64,000 nt of DNA, taken from Desulfomicrobium macestii (GTDB lineage Bacteria; Desulfobacterota; Desulfovibrionia; Desulfovibrionales; Desulfomicrobiaceae). This document shows, in pieces, positions 35,224 to 43,990 of this stretch (position 1 is its first letter; each line of letters begins with the position of its first letter). Made by a program: the position numbers and the translations under genes. The stretch spans positions 1 through 64,000 of the forward strand of contig NZ_JADBGG010000024.1 of NCBI RefSeq assembly GCF_014873765.1, read 5' to 3'. The notes under the pieces were generated by a model that worked only from the letters and a program-made list of their open reading frames with translations, did no database searches and was not told the origin of the DNA.

Positions 35224-35528
35224 GCGGTGATCCTGCCTTGGGCGAAAATCGTGTCCTCGCGGCTCAGGGTGCACAGATACGTTCCCCCTTCGTCCTCTAT
35301 GCCCAACGCGTACTCCCCGGGGGAGGCGAAGCGGGAAAAGGAGAAACGGCGGATGTGAAGCGGTCCCTTGTGCCCAAGAAAGCTTGAAATGGCCTGCAGG
35401 CAAAGGCCCGTGACGAGCGAACCGGGCACCACGGGATTGCCGGGAAAATGTCCGTTGAAACAGCTGTCGGCCGGATCAAAGGAAACCGACATCTGCAGCG
35501 GATCGCGCGAGACGAGACTCAAATCCAT
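35220..35528 (-). CDS. hotdog-fold dehydratase-like protein, His-type half site
   Basis: 102 residues, short for a FabZ. 'GHFPGNPVVPGSL' (26-38) is the FabZ signature with the catalytic H27. Fourteen residues on, where FabZ has its catalytic Glu, there is Gly41, and the E-A-x-A-Q helix is missing. So this protein keeps the His half of the site and lacks the acid. The other small hotdog of the operon has the reverse. FabZ active sites combine His and Glu from two subunits, so a heterodimer would restore one full site. ATG 35528 overlaps the end of bioB. Confidence 0.75.
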   Translation of the reverse strand: MDLSLVSRDPLQMSVSFDPADSCFNGHFPGNPVVPGSLVTGLCLQAISSFLGHKGPLHIRRFSFSRFASPGEYALGIEDEGGTYLCTLSREDTIFAQGRITA

Positions 35529-36487
35529 GCGCCCTGCTCCAGCATTTTGAGATCCGCGTCCAGATCGCGCCCCTTTGTGGTCAGGTAGTTGCCGATCATC
35601 ATGCCGTTGGCTCCGGCCAGGGGCAGCCAGGACTGATAGTCGCCCAAGACCCGCTCCCGGCCACCGGCGATGGTGATGCTTGCTTTTGGGAGCATGAAGC
35701 GAAACAGGGCCACGGATTTGAGGGCGTCGTGCACGGACAGGAGCGGACTGTCCTGAAGGGGTGTGCCCGCGATGGGCGACAGGAAATTGAGCGGCACCGT
35801 ATCCACGTCCAGTTCGGCCAGGGTGGCGGCCAGTTCGACGCGCTGCGCCCATGACTCGCCAAGGCCGAGGATGCCGCCCGAGCAGATGCGCAGTCCGTGC
35901 TCTTTGGCCAGGCGGATGGTGGCGATGTCCTCGTCGTAGGAGTGGGTCGTGCAGATGGACGGGAAGTGGGAGCGGGCCGTTTCCAGATTGTGATGGTAGC
36001 GGGTCAGTCCGGCCCTCGTCAGACGGCGCGCGTAGTCCGGGTTCAGGAGCCCGAGGGAGGCGCTGAGCTGAAGCGAGGTCCGGGATTTGAGAGCGTCGAT
36101 GCAGGCGGCGATGCGGTCGATTTCGTCGATGGAGAGCATCAGCCCGCTGGTCACCAGCGAATAGCAGGCGGCTCCGGCCTGGTGCATGGCCAGCCCGCGG
36201 TCGATGAGCTCCTCCAGCGGGAGCAGCGCATGGGTCGGGCTGTCCGTATCGTAATGTCCGCTTTGAGCGCAGAATCTGCAATCCTGGGAACAGGTCCCGG
36301 ATTTGGCGTTGGTGATGGAGCAGGTGAAAGGGCGATGCCCCATGGCCCGGGTGATGGCGTTCGCCGCGAACAGAAGTTCGGTGGTGTGCCCGCTTTCAAG
36401 ATCGGCCAGCAGATTCCCCTGCTCTTCGCTCAAGGGTTTGCCGTCGAGGATCTGGCTGGAAAGACGTGTAATCAGTGGATGCAGCAT
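35519..36487 (-). CDS. bioB: biotin synthase
   Basis: 322 residues, radical-SAM enzyme that inserts sulfur into dethiobiotin. The cluster-binding C-x3-C-x2-C is 'CSQDCRFC', followed by the BioB-specific 'AQSGHYDTDSP'. The later conserved 'NLETARSHFP', here 'HHNLETARS', is also present. It is the first gene of the operon and divergent from mgtE over 125 bp. I looked for the TTGTAAACC-type BirA operator in that spacer and did not see it. Confidence 0.95.
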   Translation of the reverse strand: MLHPLITRLSSQILDGKPLSEEQGNLLADLESGHTTELLFAANAITRAMGHRPFTCSITNAKSGTCSQDCRFCAQSGHYDTDSPTHALLPLEELIDRGLAMHQAGAACYSLVTSGLMLSIDEIDRIAACIDALKSRTSLQLSASLGLLNPDYARRLTRAGLTRYHHNLETARSHFPSICTTHSYDEDIATIRLAKEHGLRICSGGILGLGESWAQRVELAATLAELDVDTVPLNFLSPIAGTPLQDSPLLSVHDALKSVALFRFMLPKASITIAGGRERVLGDYQSWLPLAGANGMMIGNYLTTKGRDLDADLKMLEQGAWI

Positions 36488-36612
36488 GGTTTTCCTGTGA
36501 AAGGGGCATTAGTCGCGGGGTCTGGGCGTTGTCAAATTCCAGTGTGTTTTTTCAGCGTCAATCCGAAGAGCCTTTTGACCTCGCAACCCGATTAGGCTAC
36601 CGATCACCCGTT

Positions 36613-37947
36613 ATGAATGCAAAGAAAAATTCCGATCCCACGCCCATGGACCATGCCTCCGTGCAGTGGTTGGCTACCTCCCTGGACAGCCAGCATCCGG
36701 CCGATACCGCCGATGAGCTGGAAAACCTGTCTCTGGCGGAACAGCTTGAATACATTCAGGAAATGGACGTGGAGGACGCTTCGGAGTCCATCACCGAAAT
36801 GGAGCGTCATGATCGCAATGCGCTCATGACCCAGCTTTCGCCGGATTTTGCCGCCGCCATTCTGGAAGCCATGTCGCCGGACGACGCGGCCGACATTCTC
36901 GAAGATCTCGACGTCTCCATCCGCGCCCGCATCTTCAAGAAACTGGAGCGCGAGGACGCCGAGGAAATCTCGGACCTGCTGCAGTTCGACCCGGATTCGG
37001 CCGGCGGCGTCATGAACACCGAAATCCTGGCCCTGGACCACTCCATGAATGCGCAGCAGGCCATCAACCTGATACGCGACCGGGTCGAGGAAACCGAAAT
37101 TCCCTACTATGCCTACATAGTCGACGAGTTCCGGCATCTCAGGGGCGTCCTGTCCCTGCGGGATCTTCTTTTGAGTCCCGGCCGGACGCTGCTTAAAGAG
37201 CTGCTGCACGAGCAGAACCTTATTTACGTATCCTTCGACGTGGACAAGGAAGAGGTCGCACGTCTCATCAGCCGCTACAATTTTCTGGCCCTTCCGGTCG
37301 TGGACCACGAGCAGCGCCTTCTGGGCATGGTCACCGTCGATGACGTCATCGACATCATCCAGGAGGAGGCCAGCGAGGACATGCAGTCCATGGTCGGCGC
37401 GGGTCGGGACGAAACCGTGGTTTCGCCGTGGACCTACTCCCTGCGCATGCGCCTGCCCTGGCTCATTCTCAATGTGCTCAATTCCGCCGTGTCCGCCTAT
37501 GTGGTGCATCTATTCGAAGGGACCATCGCGCAGATGGCCATTCTGGCCGCGCTCATGCCCATCGTCGCCAACCAGGCCGGAAATACGGGGCAGCAGGCCC
37601 TGGCGGTCATGATCCGGCAGTTGGCCATGGAGCGGTTCAACCGCAAGAAGAGCTGGGTGGCGGTGTTGCGTGAAGCCAAGATCGGAACGGCCAACGGGCT
37701 CATTGTCGGCGCGCTGGTTTTTTTCGGCCTCTTCATCTGGACGCACAACCTCGGCCTGGCCGTGGTCATGGCCGTGGCCCTGGGGCTCGACATGCTCCTC
37801 GGCGCCGTGGCCGGAGCGTCCATACCCCTCATACTCAAGGAACTTGGACGCGATCCGGCCCAGGCTTCAAGCATCTTCCTGACGACCTTGACGGACAGCA
37901 TCGGCTTTTTCACCTTTCTGGGGCTGGCCGCCGTTTTTCTTTTCTAG
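36613..37947 (+). CDS. mgtE: MgtE-family magnesium transporter
   Basis: 444 residues. In order: the acidic MgtE N domain (about 20-125, superhelical repeats of 'MSPDDAADILEDL' type), a CBS pair (about 130-250) and five membrane helices (about 275-444) with the pore region 'PIVANQAGNTGQQALAVMIR'. It is a magnesium-gated magnesium channel in the inner membrane. ATG 36613 begins the mature-looking domain; an upstream frame overlaps the bioB start and looks non-coding. Confidence 0.92.
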   Translation: MNAKKNSDPTPMDHASVQWLATSLDSQHPADTADELENLSLAEQLEYIQEMDVEDASESITEMERHDRNALMTQLSPDFAAAILEAMSPDDAADILEDLDVSIRARIFKKLEREDAEEISDLLQFDPDSAGGVMNTEILALDHSMNAQQAINLIRDRVEETEIPYYAYIVDEFRHLRGVLSLRDLLLSPGRTLLKELLHEQNLIYVSFDVDKEEVARLISRYNFLALPVVDHEQRLLGMVTVDDVIDIIQEEASEDMQSMVGAGRDETVVSPWTYSLRMRLPWLILNVLNSAVSAYVVHLFEGTIAQMAILAALMPIVANQAGNTGQQALAVMIRQLAMERFNRKKSWVAVLREAKIGTANGLIVGALVFFGLFIWTHNLGLAVVMAVALGLDMLLGAVAGASIPLILKELGRDPAQASSIFLTTLTDSIGFFTFLGLAAVFLF

Positions 37948-37987
37948 AAGGGAGCGGGGCTATCAGACTTTTGAAAAGATCAAATTT

Positions 37988-38114
37988 GCAGGCCGCTTGA
38001 AAATTGGCGAGATGCAAGGAAGCGAAAAAGCCAGGATGCGCAGTGCATTATGCATACATAAGCGGTCTGGCTTTTTTCGCTGACACGGCAGCTCTGCGTT
38101 TTGGGGCGGCCTGC
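37988..38114. repeat. nested palindromic element between mgtE and the CBS gene
   Basis: A 127-bp structure with outer arms GCAGGCCGC (37988-37996) and GCGGCCTGC (38106-38114), an inner stem GCGAAAAAGCCAG (38022-38034) with CTGGCTTTTTTCGC (38067-38080), and a central TGCATTATGCA. The right outer arm touches the stop codon of the convergent CBS gene. It may serve as a two-way terminator, and its organised shape suggests a mobile palindromic repeat. Confidence 0.7.
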
Positions 38115-38545
38115 TAGTCTTCCGGCTCCACGGCATCCATCAGATCGATGGTCAGCCGCAGGAAGTCGGCTTCGGTGATGATTCCGCAGAGCTTGTCGTC
38201 GCAAACCACGGGCAGGCATCCGTACTTCTCTTCCAGCAACAATCTGGCGGCTTCCTTCAAGGAAAGTTCCGCGGTGACGGTGACCACGTCGGTCTGCATG
38301 ATTTCGCGGATGGGAATTCCGGACTCGATTTCATCCTGGGTCTGACGATCAATGCCGGCCAGTTCGGAGATGGTCGCGGCCAGAATGTCGCGATGCGTAA
38401 GCAGGCCCGTGAACTTGCCCTGGCTGTCGACGATGGGGATGTGGCGGATGCGGGCCAGATCCATCAGATCCTTGGCCGCGCTCAGACTTTCGTTGTGATT
38501 GAGGGTGAAAACATCCTTGGTCATGATATTTTTTACCTGGAACAT
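38114..38545 (-). CDS. CBS-domain pair protein
   Basis: 143 residues, essentially two CBS domains: residues 7-60 ('MTKDVFTLNHNESLSAAKDLM') and 80-135 ('MQTDVVTVTAELSLKEAARLLLEEKYGCLPVV'). Such free-standing pairs bind adenine nucleotides and report energy state to partners. AAAAAGGAG precedes the ATG. The target is not evident. Confidence 0.88.
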   Translation of the reverse strand: MFQVKNIMTKDVFTLNHNESLSAAKDLMDLARIRHIPIVDSQGKFTGLLTHRDILAATISELAGIDRQTQDEIESGIPIREIMQTDVVTVTAELSLKEAARLLLEEKYGCLPVVCDDKLCGIITEADFLRLTIDLMDAVEPED

Positions 38546-38697
38546 GGCATTCTCCTTTTTTAAGCATTCTTTCCGATTCCAGCATCGCGGGCAAGAAAAA
38601 GGTTGGCGCGGGCGACGAAGGGCGGTTCACAATGATGTCCGTGTTGACTTGGATGGTGAAATCTGGTTTGCAACCATCTTTCTGGTAATGATTTCCA

Positions 38698-39369
38698 ATG
38701 AATCGAGCAGACCGGGAGAGCTTCACGTTGAAGGGATTTCTTCGCAATCGGGAAAGAATGGTGCGGGAGCAGATCGAGGCCAGGGGGATCACCGACGAAC
38801 GCGTGCTGTCGGTGATGCGTCAGGTTCCGCGTCATGTCTTTGTCGATGAAGCCTTGCAGATGCAGGCCTACGGTGATCATCCCGTGCCCATCGGTCTTGG
38901 GCAGACACTTTCCCAGCCATACATCGTCGCCCTGATGACATCGCTTCTGGTCGTCCGTCCGCGCATGCGCATCCTTGAAATAGGCACCGGCTCCGGATAT
39001 CAGGCCGCCATTCTTGCGGCCATGGGAGCGGAGGTCTTCACGGTGGAGCGGATCAAACAGCTCTACATAACCGCCCGCAGCCGGCTTTTGCAGATGAAAT
39101 ACTTCAATGTACGGGTCAAGCTCGACGACGGGACCATGGGCTGGCCCGACCAGGGACCCTTTGATCGCATCATCGTCACGGCCGGAGGCCCCGAGGTGCC
39201 CGCGCCCTTGCTGGAGCAGCTGACGGACCCGGGCATCATGCTCATCCCCGTGGGCGCGACCCGAAGGGACCAGCGGCTGCTCAGGATTTTCAAGAAGGAA
39301 GGGCGCATCCATCAGGAAGATCACGGCTCCGTCGCTTTCGTTGACCTGGTTGGATCGCACGGCTGGTGA
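38698..39369 (+). CDS. pcm: protein-L-isoaspartate O-methyltransferase
   Basis: 223 residues. It methylates isoaspartyl residues in damaged proteins using S-adenosylmethionine. The family signature 'GHxxxIG'-like loop appears as '[22 protein letters not shown]', the SAM motif as '[15 protein letters not shown]', and the later '[18 protein letters not shown]' is also conserved. A normal length supports the ATG at 38698, though its ribosome site is weak. Confidence 0.92.
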   Translation: MNRADRESFTLKGFLRNRERMVREQIEARGITDERVLSVMRQVPRHVFVDEALQMQAYGDHPVPIGLGQTLSQPYIVALMTSLLVVRPRMRILEIGTGSGYQAAILAAMGAEVFTVERIKQLYITARSRLLQMKYFNVRVKLDDGTMGWPDQGPFDRIIVTAGGPEVPAPLLEQLTDPGIMLIPVGATRRDQRLLRIFKKEGRIHQEDHGSVAFVDLVGSHGW

Positions 39370-39509
39370 CCCCTGGTGTCGCGGAGCACGGAGCCGCTCC
39401 TGGTGCATCGATGCGTGCCATCAATAAACGCCGCGTAACCTTTACATGAATATCTGGCCCACGCAGCCGCTCAGAACGGCTGCGGATGGCCCATATCCCC
39501 GGAGGAAAA

Positions 39510-40418
39510 ATGTCCGAAACCAATTCATCCTGTTCCAGTTGCTCCGGCAAGAACACCCTGGGAACGATCCAGGACAGCCCGGAAACCAAGCTCGAACGTC
39601 AGGACAAGGTCATCGCCAGCACCCTGTCCAAGATCAAATACAAGCTTTTCGTCATGAGCGGCAAGGGCGGAGTGGGCAAGAGCTCCGTATCCACCAATCT
39701 GGCCGCCGCCCTGGCCATCAAGGGCTACAAGGTCGGCCTGCTGGACGTCGACATCCACGGACCCAGCGTTCCGCACCTGCTCGGGCTGACCGGCCTTCTG
39801 GACATCGATCCGCAAAAGGGCATCCAGCCCAAGCGATACAGTGAAAACCTGGCGGTGGTGTCCATGGAGTCCCTGCTCAAGGATCCGGATCAGGCCGTGC
39901 TCTGGAAGGGCCCCATGAAGACCTCGGCCATCCGCCAGTTCGTGTCCGATGTGGACTGGGGCGAGCTTGATTTTCTGGTCATCGATTCCCCTCCTGGCAC
40001 GGGCGACGAGCCAATGGCCGTGCTCAAGACAGTCCCCGATGCCCTGAGCATCGTCATCACGACGCCTCAAGAAATTTCTTTGGCAGACGTGCGAAAATCG
40101 ATTAACTTTCTTCAGTATGTGAAGGCGAACATTCTCGGTGTCGTCGAGAACATGAGCGGTCTGATCTGTCCGCACTGTGCGCAGAAGATCGACCTGTTCA
40201 AGAAGGGCGGAGGAGAGGAGCTGGCCAGAAAATATTCGCTGCCGTTTCTCGGCGCCATCCCGCTTGATCCGGTCACGGTGGTCGCCGGGGATCTGGGCAA
40301 GCCCGTGGTCATGCTCGATATTGAATGTCCGGCCAAGACGGCCTTGCTTGAGATGGCGGACCGGGTCATCGCCGCCGCCGAAAACAGCCTGGAGGCCGTT
40401 TCAAGCAGTCATGTATAG
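39510..40418 (+). CDS. Mrp/ApbC-type iron-sulfur carrier ATPase
   Basis: 302 residues from ATG 39510, which has GGAGGAAAA in front; an upstream ATG at 39486 is less likely. The deviant Walker A 'SGKGGVGKSSVSTNLA' and switch 'DVDIHGPSVPHLLGL' are typical of Mrp/NBP35. A Cys-rich N-terminus ('CSSCSG') and the C-x2-C in 'CPHCAQKIDLF' would hold a bridging [4Fe-4S] cluster. It probably delivers clusters to apoproteins. An 8-bp hairpin (39462-39484) lies just upstream. Confidence 0.9.
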   Translation: MSETNSSCSSCSGKNTLGTIQDSPETKLERQDKVIASTLSKIKYKLFVMSGKGGVGKSSVSTNLAAALAIKGYKVGLLDVDIHGPSVPHLLGLTGLLDIDPQKGIQPKRYSENLAVVSMESLLKDPDQAVLWKGPMKTSAIRQFVSDVDWGELDFLVIDSPPGTGDEPMAVLKTVPDALSIVITTPQEISLADVRKSINFLQYVKANILGVVENMSGLICPHCAQKIDLFKKGGGEELARKYSLPFLGAIPLDPVTVVAGDLGKPVVMLDIECPAKTALLEMADRVIAAAENSLEAVSSSHV

Positions 40419-40439
40419 GAAAATGGTGATACGAATTTC

Positions 40440-41042
40440 ATGAAACGTGGCTTGGTACTTTCATTTCTTGTTGTCCTGCAGTTTTTTCTCTTGGCTGGAC
40501 AAAGCGTCCACGCCAAAGGAATCTATTATATGGTCAAGGAGGATGGAAGTCTTTGCATAACGGACATTCCAAATTCAAGAAAATACAAGCCATACAAGTT
40601 TCAAAAGACGATCAATTATATACGGAATGCAATTGTTGCCTTCAAGCGCGATCACAGAAGCGTTGAAGAAGTGAACACCATAGTCTCCGGCTTATGTTCC
40701 AAATATGATGTAGACAAAAAACTCGTGATGGCGGTGATTGATGTCGAGTCCGGATTCAATGCCGCTGCGGTTTCAACCGCCGGGGCGCAGGGCTTGATGC
40801 AGATCATGCCTGAAACAGGAAGGGATCTCGATCTTGAGGATCCTTTCGATCCATCGGAAAATATCGATGCGGGTATTCGTTATCTCAAGTATTTGCTTGA
40901 TACATTTCCTGATAGGCGTCTTGCTGTCGCGGCATATAATGCAGGGCCAAATGCCGTTAAAAAATATGGAGGAATCCCTCCATACGCCGAAACTCAAAAC
41001 TATGTAGATAAAGTTTGGGCGCGACTTCAACATTATGAATAA
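40440..41042 (+). CDS. lytic transglycosylase (SLT domain)
   Basis: 200 residues with a signal peptide (about 1-25), a 50-residue spacer with a DUF4124-like start, and an SLT domain (about 85-195). E103 in 'VIDVESGFN' is the expected catalytic acid; 'GAQGLMQIMPET' and 'AVAAYNAGPNAV' are the other signatures. It cleaves peptidoglycan in the periplasm. The stop overlaps the pgsA start by 8 bases. Confidence 0.9.
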   Translation: MKRGLVLSFLVVLQFFLLAGQSVHAKGIYYMVKEDGSLCITDIPNSRKYKPYKFQKTINYIRNAIVAFKRDHRSVEEVNTIVSGLCSKYDVDKKLVMAVIDVESGFNAAAVSTAGAQGLMQIMPETGRDLDLEDPFDPSENIDAGIRYLKYLLDTFPDRRLAVAAYNAGPNAVKKYGGIPPYAETQNYVDKVWARLQHYE

Positions 41043-41586
41043 AAAAATGATGAACGTACCAAATGCCCTCACGGTGTTTCGAATATTGGCGGTGCCTTTT
41101 ATTATCGCCTTGCTGTATTTCCCCAACCCGACAACCTGTCTGTTGGCGACGGTCTTCTTTCTTGTCGCCATCCTTACCGATCTAGCTGACGGCTTCTGGG
41201 CCAGAAAGTACAATCAGGTCACCAATTTCGGGAAATTCCTCGATCCTTTGGCAGACAAGATACTCATTGCATCGGTCCTGATCATGCTGGTGGAGTTGAA
41301 TTGGATTCCGGCTTGGATCGCGATCATTGTCATTGTCCGGGAATTGCTTGTCACCGGATTGCGAGCCATAGCCGCGGACAAGGGGCAGGTTATCGCGGCA
41401 GACAAATATGGAAAGATGAAGACAATCATGCAGAGCGTCGCGCTGGTCCCGCTCATTTATCACTACCCGTTTTTTGGGATCGACACTGCGCAATTGGGCT
41501 TTTTGCTGCTGCTTGTCGCGGTGGTGCTCACTCTGTACTCGGGGTGGAATTATCTTTACGGCTTTTATCGGATTTGGGGTGACTGA
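41035..41586 (+). CDS. pgsA: phosphatidylglycerophosphate synthase
   Basis: 183 residues. The CDP-alcohol phosphotransferase motif D-G-x2-A-R-x8-G-x3-D-x3-D is complete in 'DGFWARKYNQ' through 'GKFLDPLADK'. Four to five membrane helices surround it. It makes phosphatidylglycerophosphate for anionic phospholipids. An ATG four codons later (41047) is an alternative start. Confidence 0.9.
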   Translation: MNKKMMNVPNALTVFRILAVPFIIALLYFPNPTTCLLATVFFLVAILTDLADGFWARKYNQVTNFGKFLDPLADKILIASVLIMLVELNWIPAWIAIIVIVRELLVTGLRAIAADKGQVIAADKYGKMKTIMQSVALVPLIYHYPFFGIDTAQLGFLLLLVAVVLTLYSGWNYLYGFYRIWGD

Positions 41587-41721
41587 ACTTTGCATTTTGT
41601 TTCTCTGAATTTTAGTGTACAGATAAACCCAACTTATTTGAACTGAAGGGTGCGACAAGAATCTGCTTGCCTATCACAGATTTTCATTTTTTGCGGACAG
41701 TTCCTTTGGAGGATGGCATAA

Positions 41722-42804
41722 ATGGCTCAAATAGATGCTTTTTTCAAGATGATGCATGAGCTTGGGGCCTCGGATCTTCATCTCTCATCAGGTTCGCAAC
41801 CGATTATCCGACTGCATGGCGAAATGCAGCGCATCAAGTACAAATTTCTTGAACACGAAGAACTCAAGAAACTGCTTTACGAAATTACCCCTGAAAACAA
41901 GATCAAGACATTCGAAGAATGTGGTGATGTGGATTTTTCCTACGAAGTCACCCACCTGGCTCGGTACCGCGCCAACTTTTTCATGCAGAAACGCGGAATA
42001 GGCGCGGTTTTTCGCGAAATTCCGCAAAAAATCCTCACCATCGAGGATCTGGGCCTGCCGGGCATCCTCAAGAATCTGGCGCTCTTGCCCAAAGGGCTCG
42101 TGCTGGTCACCGGCCCGACCGGAAGCGGTAAGTCGACAACCCTGGCAGCCATTGTCGATTACGTGAACAAGATCCGCAAGGATCACATTCTGACCATCGA
42201 AGACCCCATCGAATTCGTGCACGAACCTCAGAACTGCCTGATCAACCAGCGCGAAGTCGGCCGGGACACCCTGTCCTTCAGCGCGGCCTTGCGCGGGGCC
42301 TTGCGCGAGGACCCGGACATCATCCTGGTCGGCGAAATGCGAGATCTGGAAACCATTCAGCTGGCCCTTGAAGCCGCCGAGACGGGTCATCTGGTTTTTG
42401 CGACCCTGCACACCATCTCCGCCTCGAAAACCATCGACCGCATCATCGAGGTCTTTCCCGGTGATTTGCAGGGCCAGATCCGCTCCGGCCTCGCCGATTC
42501 CCTGAGAGCCATCATCGCGCAGAATCTTTTCAAGCGCATCGACCAGCCCGGGCGCGTGGCAGGCATTGAAGTCCTCATCGCCACCCCCGCCGTGCGCAAT
42601 CTGATCCGCGAAAACAAGATCTTCCAGATCAACTCCGTTATCGAGACCGGACGAAAGTTCGGCATGCAGAGTATCGACGATGCCATCATGAAACTTCTCA
42701 CCGCCGGTGTCATCGACGCCGAGCAGGCGTACAACAAGGCGGCCACAAAATCGAAATTCAGGGAATTTCTGACCACCCCGCCCCAAGATTTCACCGAGGT
42801 GTAG
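41722..42804 (+). CDS. pilT: twitching-motility ATPase PilT
   Basis: 360 residues, a hexameric retraction motor of type IV pili. After the N-terminal 'LGASDLHLSSGSQPI' come Walker A 'GPTGSGKSTT' (near 131-140), the Asp box, Walker B 'PDIILVGEMRD' and the His-box 'GHLVFATLHT'. GGAGG lies upstream. It is followed by a second family member one base later. No pilus structural genes are in the window. Confidence 0.93.
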   Translation: MAQIDAFFKMMHELGASDLHLSSGSQPIIRLHGEMQRIKYKFLEHEELKKLLYEITPENKIKTFEECGDVDFSYEVTHLARYRANFFMQKRGIGAVFREIPQKILTIEDLGLPGILKNLALLPKGLVLVTGPTGSGKSTTLAAIVDYVNKIRKDHILTIEDPIEFVHEPQNCLINQREVGRDTLSFSAALRGALREDPDIILVGEMRDLETIQLALEAAETGHLVFATLHTISASKTIDRIIEVFPGDLQGQIRSGLADSLRAIIAQNLFKRIDQPGRVAGIEVLIATPAVRNLIRENKIFQINSVIETGRKFGMQSIDDAIMKLLTAGVIDAEQAYNKAATKSKFREFLTTPPQDFTEV

Positions 42805-42805
42805 T

Positions 42806-43981
42806 ATGCAAAGAGCGCATCTTGACCATATCCTGCATCAGGTTCTCGATTTCGCACCTGATACCTCGGATATCCTCTTCACGGTAAACAAGCACGTGCA
42901 GGCGGAAGTTCACGGCGAGCTCGTCAACGCCAAGCTGGAGCCGAACCCGGGACCGCTCCTGCCCTTTCAGGTCGAAGCCGTGGCCATGTGCCTCATGGGC
43001 CGCAATATGCGCCTTTATGAGGATCAGTTGCGCACAGGCTCCTGCGATCTCTCCTACGAACTGCCTGGCCGCTGCCGCTTCAGGGTCAACGTGTTGGGGC
43101 AGAAGGGCTCGCTGGCCATCGTGATGCGCAAGCTGACCTCCATAGTGCCCACGATCAAGGACCTCGCCCTGCCTGAAGTTTTTTACGAAATGTCCAAGGA
43201 GAAGTTCGGCCTCATTCTGGTCACCGGCGCCACCGGCACGGGTAAAACCACTTCCCTTGCCGCCCTCATCGACAACATAAACCAGATGCACCGCAAGCAT
43301 ATCGTCACGCTTGAGGATCCGATCGAATATGTTCACGAGCACAAGCTCGGGACCGTGAACCAGCGTGAACTCGGCCTTGATTTCGATTCTTTCTCGTCGG
43401 GGCTGCGAGCTGCGTTGCGCCAGGCGCCAAAGGTTATCCTGGTGGGTGAAATCCGGGACCGCGATACGATCACCATTGCCCTGGAGGCCGCGGAGACAGG
43501 CCATCTCGTGCTCGGCACCCTGCATACCAGCGACACCGGCCAGACGATCAACCGCATCATCGGCATGTTTGAGCTTGCCGAAGAGCGATTGATCAGATCT
43601 CGTCTGGCTGAGAGTCTCAAGTTTGTCGTTTCGCAAAGATTGATGCCGCGTCTTGGTGGTGGGCGAGTGCCCGCTTTCGAGGTTTTGAAATCGAACTTGC
43701 GCATCAAGGAAGTGATTTACAACGGCGAGAGCGAAGACAAGTCCTTCTATAACATTGTTGAATCCGGTGATGCCTACGGCATGATCACTTTCGACAAGTA
43801 CATCGCCAACCAGTTTTACGAAAACATCATCACCGAAGATGTCGCCATGCTCTACGGATCGGACAAATCACGCCTGGCCCAGATGCTGGACAAGATCAAA
43901 ACCGCCCGAGGAGAGAAGGTTACGGATATTGAAGGCCTTGAACTTGATCATGAATATGATCGCAAGAGCTCCTTTTTTTGA
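42806..43981 (+). CDS. PilT/PilU-family ATPase
   Basis: 391 residues, a second retraction-type ATPase. Walker A is 'GATGTGKTTS', Walker B 'PKVILVGEIRD', His-box 'GHLVLGTLHT'. The C-terminal tail beyond the PilT core is longer ('LDKIKTARGEKVTDIEGLELDHEYDRKSSFF'-type ending, acidic then basic), as in PilU. It begins one base after pilT and probably works with it in pilus retraction. Confidence 0.88.
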   Translation: MQRAHLDHILHQVLDFAPDTSDILFTVNKHVQAEVHGELVNAKLEPNPGPLLPFQVEAVAMCLMGRNMRLYEDQLRTGSCDLSYELPGRCRFRVNVLGQKGSLAIVMRKLTSIVPTIKDLALPEVFYEMSKEKFGLILVTGATGTGKTTSLAALIDNINQMHRKHIVTLEDPIEYVHEHKLGTVNQRELGLDFDSFSSGLRAALRQAPKVILVGEIRDRDTITIALEAAETGHLVLGTLHTSDTGQTINRIIGMFELAEERLIRSRLAESLKFVVSQRLMPRLGGGRVPAFEVLKSNLRIKEVIYNGESEDKSFYNIVESGDAYGMITFDKYIANQFYENIITEDVAMLYGSDKSRLAQMLDKIKTARGEKVTDIEGLELDHEYDRKSSFF

Positions 43982-43990
43982 GAGGTTAGA

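Noticed and set aside
36488-36612. BirA operator or magnesium riboswitch between bioB and mgtE
   Set aside because: The known BirA half-site pair was not found, and 125 bp is too short for an M-box with no matching core.
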